Source: DATFWC01 sp963777755 (lineage in GTDB: Bacteria; Pseudomonadota; Alphaproteobacteria; Rhizobiales; Xanthobacteraceae). Taken from it: a stretch of DNA of 64,000 nt. Of this stretch, positions 8,609 through 18,441 are shown one piece after another. The first letter of the stretch is position 1; each line of letters begins with the position of its first letter. Below the pieces are notes generated by a model. It searched no databases, was not told where the DNA came from, and worked only from the letters and a program-made list of their open reading frames with translations. The stretch covers positions 38,350 through 102,349 of the forward strand of contig CAVZSC010000013.1 in NCBI GenBank assembly GCA_963777755.1, read 5' to 3'. The position numbers and the translations under genes were made by a program.

Positions 8609-10123
8609 TTGGAGAGAGTTGGCCATTTTCGCCGTTCAGGGGGGGAACGCCTGGGACGGCCAGGGCGTGTAGCGCGACCCCTGCGCGCCGGATTGACGGG
8701 CGGGATGGTGGCTGCCCTGTTGTTTGCCGCCGATACGGCCCAGGCCCAGTTCTTCAACTCGATCTTCGGCTCGCCCTATCGCGGCTCCGGCTACTACTAC
8801 TACGAGCGGTCACGACCGGTGGCGCCGGCGACACCCTACTACCACAAGCCGAAACGCAAGCCGCCCGAAGAAACCAAGAAGCAGGCCGCGGTCAAGCCGC
8901 CGCCCGGCCCGCTGCTCATCGCCATCTCGCTCAACAAGCAGCGACTGACCCTGTATAGCAACGGCGCGCCGATCGCGCACTCGCCGGTGTCGACGGGTAC
9001 CGCCACCCATCCGACCCCGACCGGCATCTTCAGCGTGATCGGTAAGGAACGATTCCACCGCTCCAATCTCTACAGCAACGCGCCGATGCCGTGGATGCAG
9101 CGTATCACCTGGTCGGGCGTGGCTCTCCACCAGGGTGTGCTGCCCGGCTATGCCGCATCGCACGGCTGCATCCGCCTGCCTACCGCCTTTGCCCAATATC
9201 TGTTCGCCACCACCCGGATGGGTGCGCGCGTCATCATCACACGCGACGAGGCGGCGCCGTTCGAGATTGCCCACGCCACGCTGTTCGCCCCCAGGCAGAA
9301 AACCGACGAGCATCCGGAGCCGGGTCAGCCGACCGACCAGGTCCAGGCGCAAGGTGTCCAGGTCGCCCAGAACGAGCCGGCCACCGCCACCGATGCGTTG
9401 AAACCGGCCCAGACGGCCGCCGCGGCCACGCCGGGCGCGCCCAGCCTGAAGGGCTCGCTCGACGCAACCCGACCGGCGACCGGGCTCGCCGCCGGCGGCG
9501 CAGGACGCGCCACCAAGGGGCAGGCCGTCGCTGCGGAGATGCGCGACGTCGTCGACACCCAGCCGCCGTCGGCGACGGCGACCGACGCCGCGACGACCGG
9601 CGTCCCGGCCGACAACAAGAACAAGCCTGGTCGTGCCGCCGTTACCACACTGAAAGAAAAGCCGAAGATGAGCGAGCCGGTTTCGGTCTTCATCAGCCGC
9701 AAAACCGGACGGCTCTACGTCCGCCAGGGTTTTGAGCCTTTGTTCGACGTGCCGGTGACGATCCGCGATCCCGAACTGGCGTTCGGCACGCATATCTACA
9801 CCGCTACCGCCTTCAGCGAAGACAAGACCGCCATGCGCTGGGTCGCCGTCACCCTGCCGGTGCATCAGACGAGCGCGCCCAGCGAGCCGGCACGCCTCAG
9901 GCCGCAAAAGAAATCCAGCCGTCCGGAGGCGGAGCAGCCCGTCCACGTGCCGGCTTCGGCGCGCGTGGCCGCGGCCGCGGCGCTCGATCGCATCACGATG
10001 CCGCCGGACGCGGTGGAGCGCATCTCCGACCTGCTCTCGCCGGGCTCCTCGCTGATCGTCTCCGATTATCCGATCAGCAACGAGACCGGGAAATACACCG
10101 ACTTCATCATCCTGACGCGGTGA
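8609..10123 (+). CDS. L,D-transpeptidase (YkuD) with a long C-terminal extension
   Basis: A periplasmic peptidoglycan cross-linking enzyme family member, 504 aa. A hydrophobic export segment ends near AQAQ (residue 47). A Tyr/Pro-rich stretch with basic residues follows. The YkuD domain covers about 100-220 with HPTPTGIF, H174 and the catalytic SHGCIRLP (C187). The second half is Ala/Pro-rich and then holds a stretch around 350-420 (FISRKTGRLYVRQG...) that resembles the first strands of YkuD but lacks H-G-C. The TTG start at 8609 has a good GGGGAGAG site; ATG 8705 is the alternative and still keeps the signal peptide. Its GTGA stop overlaps the start of the next gene. Confidence 0.88.
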   Translation: MERVGHFRRSGGERLGRPGRVARPLRAGLTGGMVAALLFAADTAQAQFFNSIFGSPYRGSGYYYYERSRPVAPATPYYHKPKRKPPEETKKQAAVKPPPGPLLIAISLNKQRLTLYSNGAPIAHSPVSTGTATHPTPTGIFSVIGKERFHRSNLYSNAPMPWMQRITWSGVALHQGVLPGYAASHGCIRLPTAFAQYLFATTRMGARVIITRDEAAPFEIAHATLFAPRQKTDEHPEPGQPTDQVQAQGVQVAQNEPATATDALKPAQTAAAATPGAPSLKGSLDATRPATGLAAGGAGRATKGQAVAAEMRDVVDTQPPSATATDAATTGVPADNKNKPGRAAVTTLKEKPKMSEPVSVFISRKTGRLYVRQGFEPLFDVPVTIRDPELAFGTHIYTATAFSEDKTAMRWVAVTLPVHQTSAPSEPARLRPQKKSSRPEAEQPVHVPASARVAAAAALDRITMPPDAVERISDLLSPGSSLIVSDYPISNETGKYTDFIILTR

Positions 10124-12484
10124 GCGCGGCCGACCCGACGCGCGAGCGCTTCGTCGGGCGTTCGATCCCGCGACGCGAAGACCGACGCCTGCTCACCGGG
10201 CAGGGGCAGTTCGTCGCCGACCTCGTCCTGCCGCGCATGCTGCATGCGGCTTTCGTGCGCAGCCCGGTCGCCCATGCGGGCATCCGCTCGATCGACCTCA
10301 CGCGCGCGTCCGCTGCGCCGGGGGTGGCGTTGGCGCTCAGCGGCGCCGGGCTCCTGAAGATCCTCGGCCCCGTGCCGGATACGCAGCTGTCGCTGCCGCG
10401 CAAATGGGCGAGCGTGGTGCAGCATCGTTTCGCCAATCCGCAGCAACCGCTCATGGCCTACGACAAGGCGCGCCACGTGGGCGAGGCGCTCGCCGTCATC
10501 GTCGCCGAGAGCCGCTACGCGGCGGAAGATGCCGCCGAGCTGGTCACGTGCGAGCTCGATCCCCTCCCCGCCGTGGTCGATGCCGAGGCCGCGCTCGGGC
10601 CCGCGGCGCCGATCATCCACGAGACCGTCGGCAGCAATCTCATCGGCACGTTCACGGTCGGCAAGGGCGACGTCGATGCCACGCTGGCGCGTGCTGCGCA
10701 CAAGCTGGCGCGTAGAATTCTATCACCACCGCTACGCCGGGTCGCCGATGGAGTGCCGGGGCGTGGTGGGCGCCTATGATTCCCGTACCAACTCGCTCAC
10801 CATCTGGTCCGCGACCCAGGTCGTGCACTGGGTGCGCCGCGAGGCCGCGACGATCCTGCGCCTCCCCGAGGCGCGCATTCGCTGCGTCGCGCTCGACGTC
10901 GGCGGAGGGTTCGGGCTGAAAGGCCACGTCTATCCGGAAGACCTGCTCGTTCCGTTCCTGGCGCGCATGATCGGCCGGCCGGTGCAATGGATCGAGGATC
11001 GCCGCGAGCACCTCATGTGCTCATGCCACTCGCGCGACCAGCTGCATGAGGTCGAGGTCGGATTCGACCGCGAGGGACGCATCCTGGCGCTACGCGATCA
11101 TTTCATCTTCGACTGCGGAGCGTGGAACCCGGTCGGCGCCGGCATTCCTTACAACACCGCGGCGCATCTCGCGGGCCCCTACAAAATCGAGAACCTGGCG
11201 GTAACCGGCCGGATCGCGGTCACCAACAAGGTACCGAATGCGCCCTATCGCGGCGCCGGACGGCCGGAAGCCGCATTCGCGACCGAGCGGGTGATGGACC
11301 TGATCGCCGGCACGCTTGGTCTCGAGCCCGCAGAAGTGCGGCGGCGCAACATGATCGCCGCCGACGAGATGCCCTATCGTGTCGGCATTCCCTATCGCGA
11401 CGGCGAGCCGATCGTCTACGACAGCGGCGACTACCAGGGTGCGCTGCAGAAGGCGCTCGATGCGGTCGGCGGCGTCGCGGAATTCCGCGAGCAGCAGCGC
11501 CAGGCGCGCGAGCGCGGCCGTCATCTCGGGCTGGGCATCGGCTGCTACGTGGAGGGCACCGGCGTCGGGCCGTTCGAAAGCGCCATGGTGCGGATCGATC
11601 CGTCCGGCAAGGTGTACGTATCGACCGGCGCCTGTGCGCAGGGCCAGGGCATGGAGACGATTTTTTCTCAGGTCGTGGCCGACGCCTGGGCGGTCCGTCC
11701 CGAGGACGTCGTCGTTTCCCTCGCCGACACCGCCGCGATCGCGACGGGCTTCGGAACGATCGCGAGCCGCAGCACCGTGACGGTGTCCGCCGCGGTCCAT
11801 CACGCCAGCGAGCGATTGCGCGAGAAGGTGTTCGCGATCGGATCGGGCCTGCTGGAATGCGCGCCCGGGGACCTCGAGCTACGCAACGGCGGCGTCGGCA
11901 TCGTCGGGGTGCCCGGCGCGGAGGTGACGCTCGCGAAGGTGGCGATGGCCGCTCGCCCCGGCTGGGATCACGGCCGTCCGCCCGGCGTCGAGGCCGGGCT
12001 GGAGGAGACCTATTACTACGAGCCGCCGACCGTCACCTGGTCCTATGCGGTGCATGTCGCCGTGGTCGACGTCGACATCGGCACGGGCGGCATCAGGATC
12101 GAGCAATACGTGGTGGCCCACGATTGCGGGGTCGTGGTCAACCCGATGCTGGTCGATGGACAGGTGGTCGGCGGCGTGGCGCAAGGCCTCGGCGGCGCCT
12201 TGTACGAGGAGCTCGCCTATGATCGCGAAGGCCAGCTGCTGGCCGGCTCGTTCATGGACTACATGCTGCCGACCGCGCGCGAGATCCCGGACGTCCGGCT
12301 GATCCATCTGTGCTCGCCCTCGCCGCTCAATCCGCTCGGCGTCAAGGGCCTGGGCGAAGGCGGCGCGATCGCCCCGCCGGTGGCGATCGCCAACGCGGCG
12401 GCCGATGCGCTTTCGTCCTTCCGTGCCGAATTCAATGCGACGCCGCTCAAGCCCGAGTACATCTTGCGGGCGACGCGGACCTGA
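10120..12484 (+). CDS. Xanthine dehydrogenase/aldehyde oxidase family molybdopterin-binding subunit, frameshifted
   Basis: The large molybdenum-cofactor subunit of a hydroxylase that oxidises N-heterocycles or aldehydes. The first part reads from GTG 10120 (overlapping the previous stop) to about 10715, and the second part continues in the next frame to 12484. The length fits one inserted base (2364 nt, 787 aa after removal). The break is at GAATTC 10715-10720, where GATTC would restore a normal RRFYHHRYAG junction. Motifs include DVGGGFGLKGH, PYRGAGRPEAAF and the catalytic glutamate in GVKGLGEGGAIAPP. The PYRGAGRP loop is not the CoxL (CO dehydrogenase) active-site loop. No FAD or 2Fe-2S subunit gene lies nearby, so its partners are elsewhere or missing. 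Confidence 0.85.
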
Positions 12485-12607
12485 CTGTCGCGGCCGAAGG
12501 CGAACGGCCCAGCCGACGCCGGACGTCGCCGCTTTGACGCCCGGCATCGGCGTCCTAAGATGGTCGCAGGCGTCGGACCAAGTCCGGGCGGGCGAGAGGA
12601 AGCCGCG

Positions 12608-13630
12608 ATGCTGGACGCGTTCAAGTCGGCGATGGGCATCCTCGGCTGGCTCCTGACCCTTTCGGAGATTGCGTCGGCACAGTCCCAGGTGACCCTGGTG
12701 ATCGGATATCCGCCGGGGGCGATCTACGACGCCTATGGTCGCCTCGTCGCCCGGCATCTCGGCAAACATCTGCCCGGTCAGCCGACGGTCGTCGTGCAGA
12801 ACATGCCGGGTGCCGGAAGCCTGCGCTCGGCCAACTATCTCTACTCGGTCGCCCCGAAGGACGGCTCGACCATCGGGCTGTTCGCGCGCGGCATTCCGAT
12901 GCAGCCGCTGCTCGATCCGGCGGGCATCCAGTTCGACGCGATCAAATTCAACTACGTCGGCAGCGCCAGCAAGGAGGTCAGCGTGGTGATCTCCTCGGCG
13001 TCGAATTCGTTCAAGACCATCGAAGACGCGCGGGCGCGCGAGATGGTGCTCTCCGCGTCGGGCTCGGGCGCCGACAGCGTGATCTTCCCCTACATTCTCA
13101 ACGGCGTGATCGGGACCAAATTCAAGGTGGTCACCGGCTATCCGGGCAACGCCGACATGCTGCTGGCGGTCGAGCGCGGCGAGACGGACGGGAATGCCGG
13201 CACCTCGTGGACAATGCTGATCGCCATCAAACCGGATTGGATCCGCGACAAGAAGGTCAATGTGCTCTTGCAAATGGCCGACCGGAAGCACCCGCACCTG
13301 AGCGACGTCCCGATGGCCTACGATTTCGCCGCGAGCAATTCCGACCGCAAGGTGCTTGAGCTCATCTTCTCGCGCCAGCAGATGGCCTACCCGTTCACGG
13401 CGCCACCCGAAGTGCCAGCCGAGCGCCTGCAGACCCTGCGTCAGGCGTTCGATGCGACCATGCGGGATGCCGAATTCCTGGCCGATGCCAAGCGGCAGAA
13501 CCTCGACACCGACCCGGTCACCGCCGCCGAGATCGGCGCGATCGTGCGCCGGGTCTATGCCAGCCCCGCCGACGTAACGGCGCGCGCGCGGGCCGTGCTC
13601 GAGAGCGGCAAGGCGACTGCCGCGAAATAA
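12608..13630 (+). CDS. Bug/TctC-type periplasmic solute-binding protein
   Basis: A 340-aa extracytoplasmic binding protein of the tripartite tricarboxylate receptor family, usually for carboxylates or aromatic acids. A signal peptide ends near IASAQS. The family hallmarks are GYPPGAIYDAYGRLVARHL and the polyproline-type loop NMPGAGSLRSANYLY. The start ATG 12608 is preceded by GAGAGGAAG; an upstream in-frame start at 12560 is unlikely. It sits between a molybdenum hydroxylase and a Rieske oxygenase, which suggests it captures an aromatic substrate. No TctA/TctB membrane genes are present, as is usual for orphan Bug proteins. Confidence 0.88.
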   Translation: MLDAFKSAMGILGWLLTLSEIASAQSQVTLVIGYPPGAIYDAYGRLVARHLGKHLPGQPTVVVQNMPGAGSLRSANYLYSVAPKDGSTIGLFARGIPMQPLLDPAGIQFDAIKFNYVGSASKEVSVVISSASNSFKTIEDARAREMVLSASGSGADSVIFPYILNGVIGTKFKVVTGYPGNADMLLAVERGETDGNAGTSWTMLIAIKPDWIRDKKVNVLLQMADRKHPHLSDVPMAYDFAASNSDRKVLELIFSRQQMAYPFTAPPEVPAERLQTLRQAFDATMRDAEFLADAKRQNLDTDPVTAAEIGAIVRRVYASPADVTARARAVLESGKATAAK

Positions 13631-13646
13631 GCTGAAGGAGCCCCGT

Positions 13647-14929
13647 ATGCTCAGGCGCGAGCACAACCAGTTCATGACCGAGACCGGCCCGCAGACGCCG
13701 ATGGGCAACCTGTTTCGCCGATACTGGATTCCGATCCTGCTCGCCGAGGAGCTTTCCGAAAACGAGGGCCCGCCGGTGCGCGTGAAGCTTCTGTCCGAGC
13801 GCCTGCTGGCGTGGCGCGAACTCGAGCGGTCGCTACGCGCTGATGGACGAGTTCTGCGCCCATCGCAGCGTGTCGCTGTGGTTCGGGCGCAACGAGGAGA
13901 ACGGGCTGCGATGCCCGTATCACGGCTGGAAATACGATCACACCGGCCAATGCATCGAGGTCCCCTCGGAGCCGGCCGAAAGCGGCTTCTGCCGCAAGAT
14001 CAAGCTCAAGTCCTATCCGCTGGTCGAGCGCGGCGGCATCCTGTGGGCCTACATGGGACCTCCCGAACAACAGCCTCCCCTGCCCGCCTTCGAGTGGCTC
14101 ACCGTGCCGGCGTCGCACCGCTACATCGGCAAGCGCTGGCAGGAATGCAATTACCTGCAGGCGATGGAAGGCGGGATCGAACTCGAGTCACGTCTCGTTC
14201 CTGCATAGCGGAGACATGCACACCGACCCCCTGCACCGGGGAACCAGGGGCGCGCAGTACCAGCGTGACCGCACGCCGCGGTTCGAAGTGATCGAATCGT
14301 CGGGCGGCCTGCACATCGGCGCGCGCCGCAACGCCGAGGAAGGTCATTACTACTGGCGCATCACCCAGTGGATCATGCCCTGGTACACAATGGTGCCGCC
14401 CTACGGCGACAACGCGCTCAACGCGCATGCCTGGGTGCCGATCGACGACGAAAACTGCTTCACCTGGACCTTCACCTATCATCCGATCCGGCCGCTCTCC
14501 GACATGGAGCTCGATACGATGCGGCGCGGCGGCGGCATCCACGTTGAGCTGATTCCGGGCACATTCCGGCCGGTGATCAACAAGGACAACGACTACCGGA
14601 TGGATCGCGCGGCGCAGAAGGCGGGGCGCACCTACAGCGGGGTCGCGACCATCGCCATGCAGGACGCCTCGGTGCAGGAAAGCATGGGGCCGATCCAGGA
14701 CCGGGCCAAGGAGAACCTGGTCTCAACCGACAACGCCATCATCATGGCGCGGCATCGCTTGCGCCAGGCGGCGCTCGCACTGCAGAAAGGCGCCACACCG
14801 CCAGGTGTCGAGCCGGAGTGCCACCGCGTGCGCTCGGCCACCTTCGTGCTCCCCGTCGGCGTGCCGTTCGCCCAGGCGAAGCACGACGATCTGCGCGTCA
14901 GGGACGGCGTTGCCCACACCTCCATCTGA
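13647..14929 (+). CDS. Rieske non-heme iron oxygenase alpha subunit (phthalate-dioxygenase-like), twice frameshifted
   Basis: The terminal oxygenase of a two-component aromatic-ring oxygenase. The N-terminus (MLRREHNQFMTETGPQTPMG) reads in one frame to about 13818, the Rieske domain (CAHR...CPYHGWKYD) in a second to about 14180, and the catalytic domain in a third to 14929. Both breaks are an extra A in GAACTC (13818-13823 and 14179-14184). Removing them gives 426 aa and restores the conserved mononuclear-iron stretch EGGIDSSHVSFLHSG. ATG 13647 follows AAGGAG. No reductase or ferredoxin gene is adjacent. The BenD-like dehydrogenase gene overlaps its end, as expected if the product is a cis-diol. 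Confidence 0.87.
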
Positions 14930-15746
14930 GCTCGACGCCCGGGCGGCAGGCGCGCGCCGGCTCGCCGGAAAAGTGTGCGTCATCACCGGCGCCGGTCAGG
15001 GCATCGGCCGGGCGACGGCGCGGCGGTTGGGTGAGGAAGGCGGCATCATCGTCGTCGCCGACCGCGTCGAGGGAGGCGCCGCGCAGGCCGAAGCCGAGCT
15101 GCATGAGCACGGGGTTGCAGCCATGAAGGTGCTGGTCGACCTCGGCACCCTTGCGGGCGCGCAGGCGCTGATGCAAGCGACGCTCGACGCCTACGGCCGC
15201 ATCGACGTGCTGGTCAACAACGTGGGCGGCACGATCTGGATCAAGCCCTACCACCTCTACGGCGAAGAGGAGGTGAAGCTCGAGATCGAGCGCTCGCTCT
15301 ATCCGACGCTGTGGTGCTGCCTGGCGGTGCTGCCGACCATGATGCAGCAGCGCTCGGGCTCGATCGTGAACCTCGGCTCGCAATCGACCCGCGGCCTCTA
15401 CCGGCTTCCCTATGCGGCGAGCAAGGGCGGCATCCTGGCCATGACCAAGGTGCTGGCCATGGAGTACGGCCGCTACGGGGTCCGGATCAACACGGTGGCA
15501 CCTGGCGGAACCGACATCGGCGACCGGGTGACGCCGCGACAGTTCATCCGCGACGGCGTGATGGCGCAGGACGACGCGGACGCCGAGGACTACCGGCGCG
15601 AAATGGCGGACGACATCCGCAATCAGCAGGCGCTGCGGCGGCGCGGCCTGCCGGAGGAACAGGCGGCGGCGATCGCGTTCCTCGCCTCCGACGACGCAAG
15701 CTTCATCACCGGCCAGGTCATCAACTGCAGCGGCGGGCAGTCCTGA
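14910..15746 (+). CDS. BenD-like short-chain dehydrogenase (cis-diol dehydrogenase)
   Basis: An NAD-dependent SDR of about 278 aa. It has the cofactor motif TGAGQGIG, the NNVGG motif, and the catalytic Ser...YAASK set. The stretch VNNVGGTIWIKPYHLY and RSLYPTLWCC closely match 1,6-dihydroxycyclohexadiene carboxylate dehydrogenase (BenD). It would re-aromatise the cis-diol made by the preceding Rieske oxygenase to a catechol with CO2 loss. I chose TTG 14910, with AGGGACG upstream, which overlaps the oxygenase gene by 20 bp; no ATG or GTG lies closer. The exact substrate is unknown. Confidence 0.85.
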   Translation: MPTPPSELDARAAGARRLAGKVCVITGAGQGIGRATARRLGEEGGIIVVADRVEGGAAQAEAELHEHGVAAMKVLVDLGTLAGAQALMQATLDAYGRIDVLVNNVGGTIWIKPYHLYGEEEVKLEIERSLYPTLWCCLAVLPTMMQQRSGSIVNLGSQSTRGLYRLPYAASKGGILAMTKVLAMEYGRYGVRINTVAPGGTDIGDRVTPRQFIRDGVMAQDDADAEDYRREMADDIRNQQALRRRGLPEEQAAAIAFLASDDASFITGQVINCSGGQS

Positions 15747-15749
15747 GAC

Positions 15750-16682
15750 CTACTCCGCCGCGATGTGGGCGTGCGCTTGTATGTCCAGGTCGACCAGCGC
15801 CAGCGGCGTGGCGGTTTCGTCCAACATGCCCCAGCTGCGCAGCCATGCGTAGGTGCGCTGCATCTCGTCGAGCGGGATCGGCGCCGGGTCGCACACCACG
15901 ATGCGGCCTTCGCGCAGGTCCTCGGGCTTGAGGGCGCCGATCTCCAGGTCCTTGGGCGCGTGGTAGTCGATGAAATAATGCAGGTAGGCGCGCTTGCTCG
16001 CGTTGATGCGGCGCACCGCCTCGCGCACCGCGCGATTGAAGGCCGCGTAGGTTTCCGCATCCACATTGTCGGAGGCGACCTCAGTGCCGTGATAGAACGC
16101 CGAGCAGATGAGCCGGCAGCCGTTCTTCTCGGCGAGCGTCACATAGGGCTCGGTCAGCGTGGTCGCCTCGACCTCGCCGCTCATCATGGCGTCATAGCGC
16201 GGGCGCGAGCCGTTGGACGCCGAACAGAGCTTGATCTGGTCGCGCGGCATGAAGCCTTCCAGCATGTGCAGCGCGAGATAATGGGTGCCGAAATAGAACG
16301 GGACGCCGACGGTGCGCCCGGCGAGCTGCTGGGCCGTGTAGACCGGCAAATCCTGCCGCACCACCAGCGCCGCATAGGTGACGATGCCGCGCCGGCCGAC
16401 CTGGCGGCTGCCGAGCCTGCTGTCCTGGACGCGGCAGTAGTTGCCCCATTCGCAGGCGTTGTACATGTCGGCCTGCCCCTGCTCGAGCAGCTTGCCGTGG
16501 CTGGAGAACGGGTCGAGGCCTTTCGGGCCGAGCACGTCGCGGTCGATCGTCTTCGGCTGGTCCTTGTCGCGGTCGGCCCACTCGACGGCGAGGCCCTCGC
16601 GCGCGAACAGGCCTTCGTCATAGGCCACGAGCTCCGGCAATCCCTGGAACGGCGCGGTGGTTTCCAAGACGAGCTTCTTCAT
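15750..16682 (-). CDS. NMT1/SsuA-like ABC transporter substrate-binding protein without a signal peptide
   Basis: A 310-aa protein of the NMT1/THI5-SsuA fold (APFQGLPELVAYDEGLFAREGL; KLLEQGQADMYNACEW). Such proteins normally bind sulfonates, pyrimidines or aromatic compounds for ABC import. Here the protein starts MKKLVLETTAP with no secretion signal, so it may be cytoplasmic or act as an enzyme or sensor. Its stop is 3 bp from the convergent stop of the BenD-like gene. No ATPase or permease gene is adjacent. Confidence 0.8.
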   Translation of the reverse strand: MKKLVLETTAPFQGLPELVAYDEGLFAREGLAVEWADRDKDQPKTIDRDVLGPKGLDPFSSHGKLLEQGQADMYNACEWGNYCRVQDSRLGSRQVGRRGIVTYAALVVRQDLPVYTAQQLAGRTVGVPFYFGTHYLALHMLEGFMPRDQIKLCSASNGSRPRYDAMMSGEVEATTLTEPYVTLAEKNGCRLICSAFYHGTEVASDNVDAETYAAFNRAVREAVRRINASKRAYLHYFIDYHAPKDLEIGALKPEDLREGRIVVCDPAPIPLDEMQRTYAWLRSWGMLDETATPLALVDLDIQAHAHIAAE

Positions 16683-16770
16683 GGGCTGAGCTCCTCGGGT
16701 GTGCCGGGCGGCAATGGAGTCTGACGTATACTACCAGATGTTCGCCAAGCGGTCGCGAGTTCGGCCTCGG

Positions 16771-17748
16771 TCAATTCAGTCTGACCCCCGACGTCTTGAT
16801 CACCTTGCCCCACTTGTCGATCTCGTCCCGGACGTAACTGCCGAATTCCTCCGGCGTGAACAGAATCGGCGTGGTGGCGACCTCGGCGAGCCGCGCCTTG
16901 ACGGCCGGGTCGTTGAGACCGGCGTTGATCTCGCGATTGAGGCGCGCGATGATCTCGGGCGGCGTGCCGCGCGGCACGCCGACGCCGCACCACGAGTTCG
17001 CGACGTAGAGCGGCATCGTCTCGCCGATCGTCGGCACCTCCGGCAGGCCGTCGTAGCGCTTGCTGCCCGCCACGGCGAGCGCCCGCACCGCGCCCGAGCG
17101 GATATGCGGCAGCGCGCCGGTCATCACGTCGATCCCGAGCTGGACCTGCCCGGAAATCAGGTCGGCCATCATCGGCGCCCCGCCGCGATAGGGCACGTGG
17201 ACGATGTTGATGCCGGCCATCATCTTGAACAGCTCGCCCGCCACATGCGAGGTGGTGCCGGTGCCGAACGACGCGATGCTGACCGCGCCAGGGTTGGCCT
17301 TGGCGTGGGCGATCAGCTCGGCCACGGTCTTCGCCGGCACCGACGGGTGCGCCACCAGCACCAGGGGAAAATCGATCAGTCCGGCGACCGGCGCGATGTC
17401 GCGCACAAGGTTGAACGGAAGCGCCTCGGAAAACGCGACGTTCACCGCCGACGAGGCGGCGATGAACAGGAGCGTGTAGCCGTCGGACGGCGAATTGACC
17501 ACGGTCTGGATCGATATGTTGGTGCCGGCGCCCGGCTTGTTCTCGATCACGACGGGCTGGCCGAGCCGCTCGGACAGCCATTTTCCCATGATGCGGGAGA
17601 CGATGTCGGCGCCGCCGCCGGGCGGAAACCCCACCACCCAGCGCAGCGGCTGCGACGGGTAGGACTGAGCGGCGGCGGGGGGCGAAAGGACGGGAAGCGC
17701 AGCTGTGGCCGCGCCGAGTCGCAGGACTCTGCGACGGGAATAATGCAT
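16771..17748 (-). CDS. Bug/TctC-type periplasmic solute-binding protein
   Basis: A 325-aa tripartite-tricarboxylate receptor family protein. It has a Tat-like leader (SRRRVLRLGAATAALPV) with cleavage near AAAQ, then the family hallmarks GFPPGGGADIVSRIM and ENKPGAGTNIS and the ligand-loop HVPYRGGAPMMADL. The start ATG 17748 follows GGGGGAG; an upstream in-frame ATG at 17796 would put residues ahead of the leader. It lies beside the aromatic-catabolism genes, and is the second of three Bug proteins in the window, so an aromatic or carboxylic acid ligand is likely but unproven. Confidence 0.9.
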   Translation of the reverse strand: MHYSRRRVLRLGAATAALPVLSPPAAAQSYPSQPLRWVVGFPPGGGADIVSRIMGKWLSERLGQPVVIENKPGAGTNISIQTVVNSPSDGYTLLFIAASSAVNVAFSEALPFNLVRDIAPVAGLIDFPLVLVAHPSVPAKTVAELIAHAKANPGAVSIASFGTGTTSHVAGELFKMMAGINIVHVPYRGGAPMMADLISGQVQLGIDVMTGALPHIRSGAVRALAVAGSKRYDGLPEVPTIGETMPLYVANSWCGVGVPRGTPPEIIARLNREINAGLNDPAVKARLAEVATTPILFTPEEFGSYVRDEIDKWGKVIKTSGVRLN

Positions 17749-18049
17749 GGTGCTCCCCCTCAAGAACACGCAGGTCGCGCACGTGCACGATGACACTATT
17801 TTGCCGTGCGCGGCCGGTCAACGCAGGCTTGCGTGTCGCTTGCGGCGAGCCCGGCGGCGAGGGCTGTCAGAGTGCGTCATCAAGCATTGCCCCATGAGCC
17901 TGGCCGACCAGCCCGGCGCCACAATGCTGCCAACCGGATCGCCGAGTGGGATGTGAGCGTACGGCCAATGAGGTGCAAAAAAGATCGGGACGTTGTCGGA
18001 TCAGGGTCCGCCCAATCGTCCTTGATCGGTCCAAACAGAGGAGACTCGC
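17749..18049. other. Divergent gap between a Bug gene and DUF1428
   Basis: About 300 bp with no gene, hairpin or repeat that I can support. It must contain the two divergent promoters. Confidence 0.4.
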
Positions 18050-18403
18050 ATGCCCTACGTCGACGGTTTCGTCCTCGCGGTGCCGAAGCAGAACATCGAG
18101 GCCTACAAGGCGCTGGCGCGCAAGGCCGGCGAGATCTGGAAGGAATACGGCGCACTCGCCTATGTCGAGTGCATCGGCGACGACGTGCCGTACGGCAAGG
18201 TCACCTCGTTTCCGCGCGCCGTGCAGGCGACGGACGACGAAGTCGTCGTGTTCTCATGGATCGTCTACGAGTCGCGCGCCCAGCGCGACGCGATCAACGC
18301 CAAGGTGATGGCCGACCCGCGGCTCAAGGAGGGCATGACCAACATGCCGTTCGACGGCAAGCGCATGATCTACGGCGGGTTCGAGACGTTCCTGGAGCTG
18401 TAG
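18050..18403 (+). CDS. DUF1428 (YbaA-like) protein
   Basis: A 117-aa dimeric alpha/beta-barrel (ferredoxin-like) protein of unknown role. The diagnostic pattern MPYVDGFVLAVP...Y, ECIGDDVPYGKVTSFPRAV, W-I-V-Y-S and MPFDGKRMIYGGFETF is complete. ATG 18050 follows GAGGAGAC. It stands alone, convergent with the efflux operon. A GGCCC-GAAA-GGGCC hairpin without a T-run lies just after its stop. Confidence 0.92.
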   Translation: MPYVDGFVLAVPKQNIEAYKALARKAGEIWKEYGALAYVECIGDDVPYGKVTSFPRAVQATDDEVVVFSWIVYESRAQRDAINAKVMADPRLKEGMTNMPFDGKRMIYGGFETFLEL

Positions 18404-18441
18404 TCGGGCCCGAAAGGGCCACCCACAAAGGTGCTCCTGCG

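Noticed and set aside
10880..12484. Carbon monoxide dehydrogenase CoxL
   Set aside because: The active-site loop reads PYRGAGRP, not the CoxL form, and no CoxM/CoxS genes are near. The CoxE-like and MoxR proteins at 37-41 kb belong to a separate operon with a TIR gene.
13647..14929. Programmed frameshifting in the Rieske gene
   Set aside because: Both breaks are the same extra A in GACTC and no slippery heptamer or downstream structure is apparent; sequence error is simpler.
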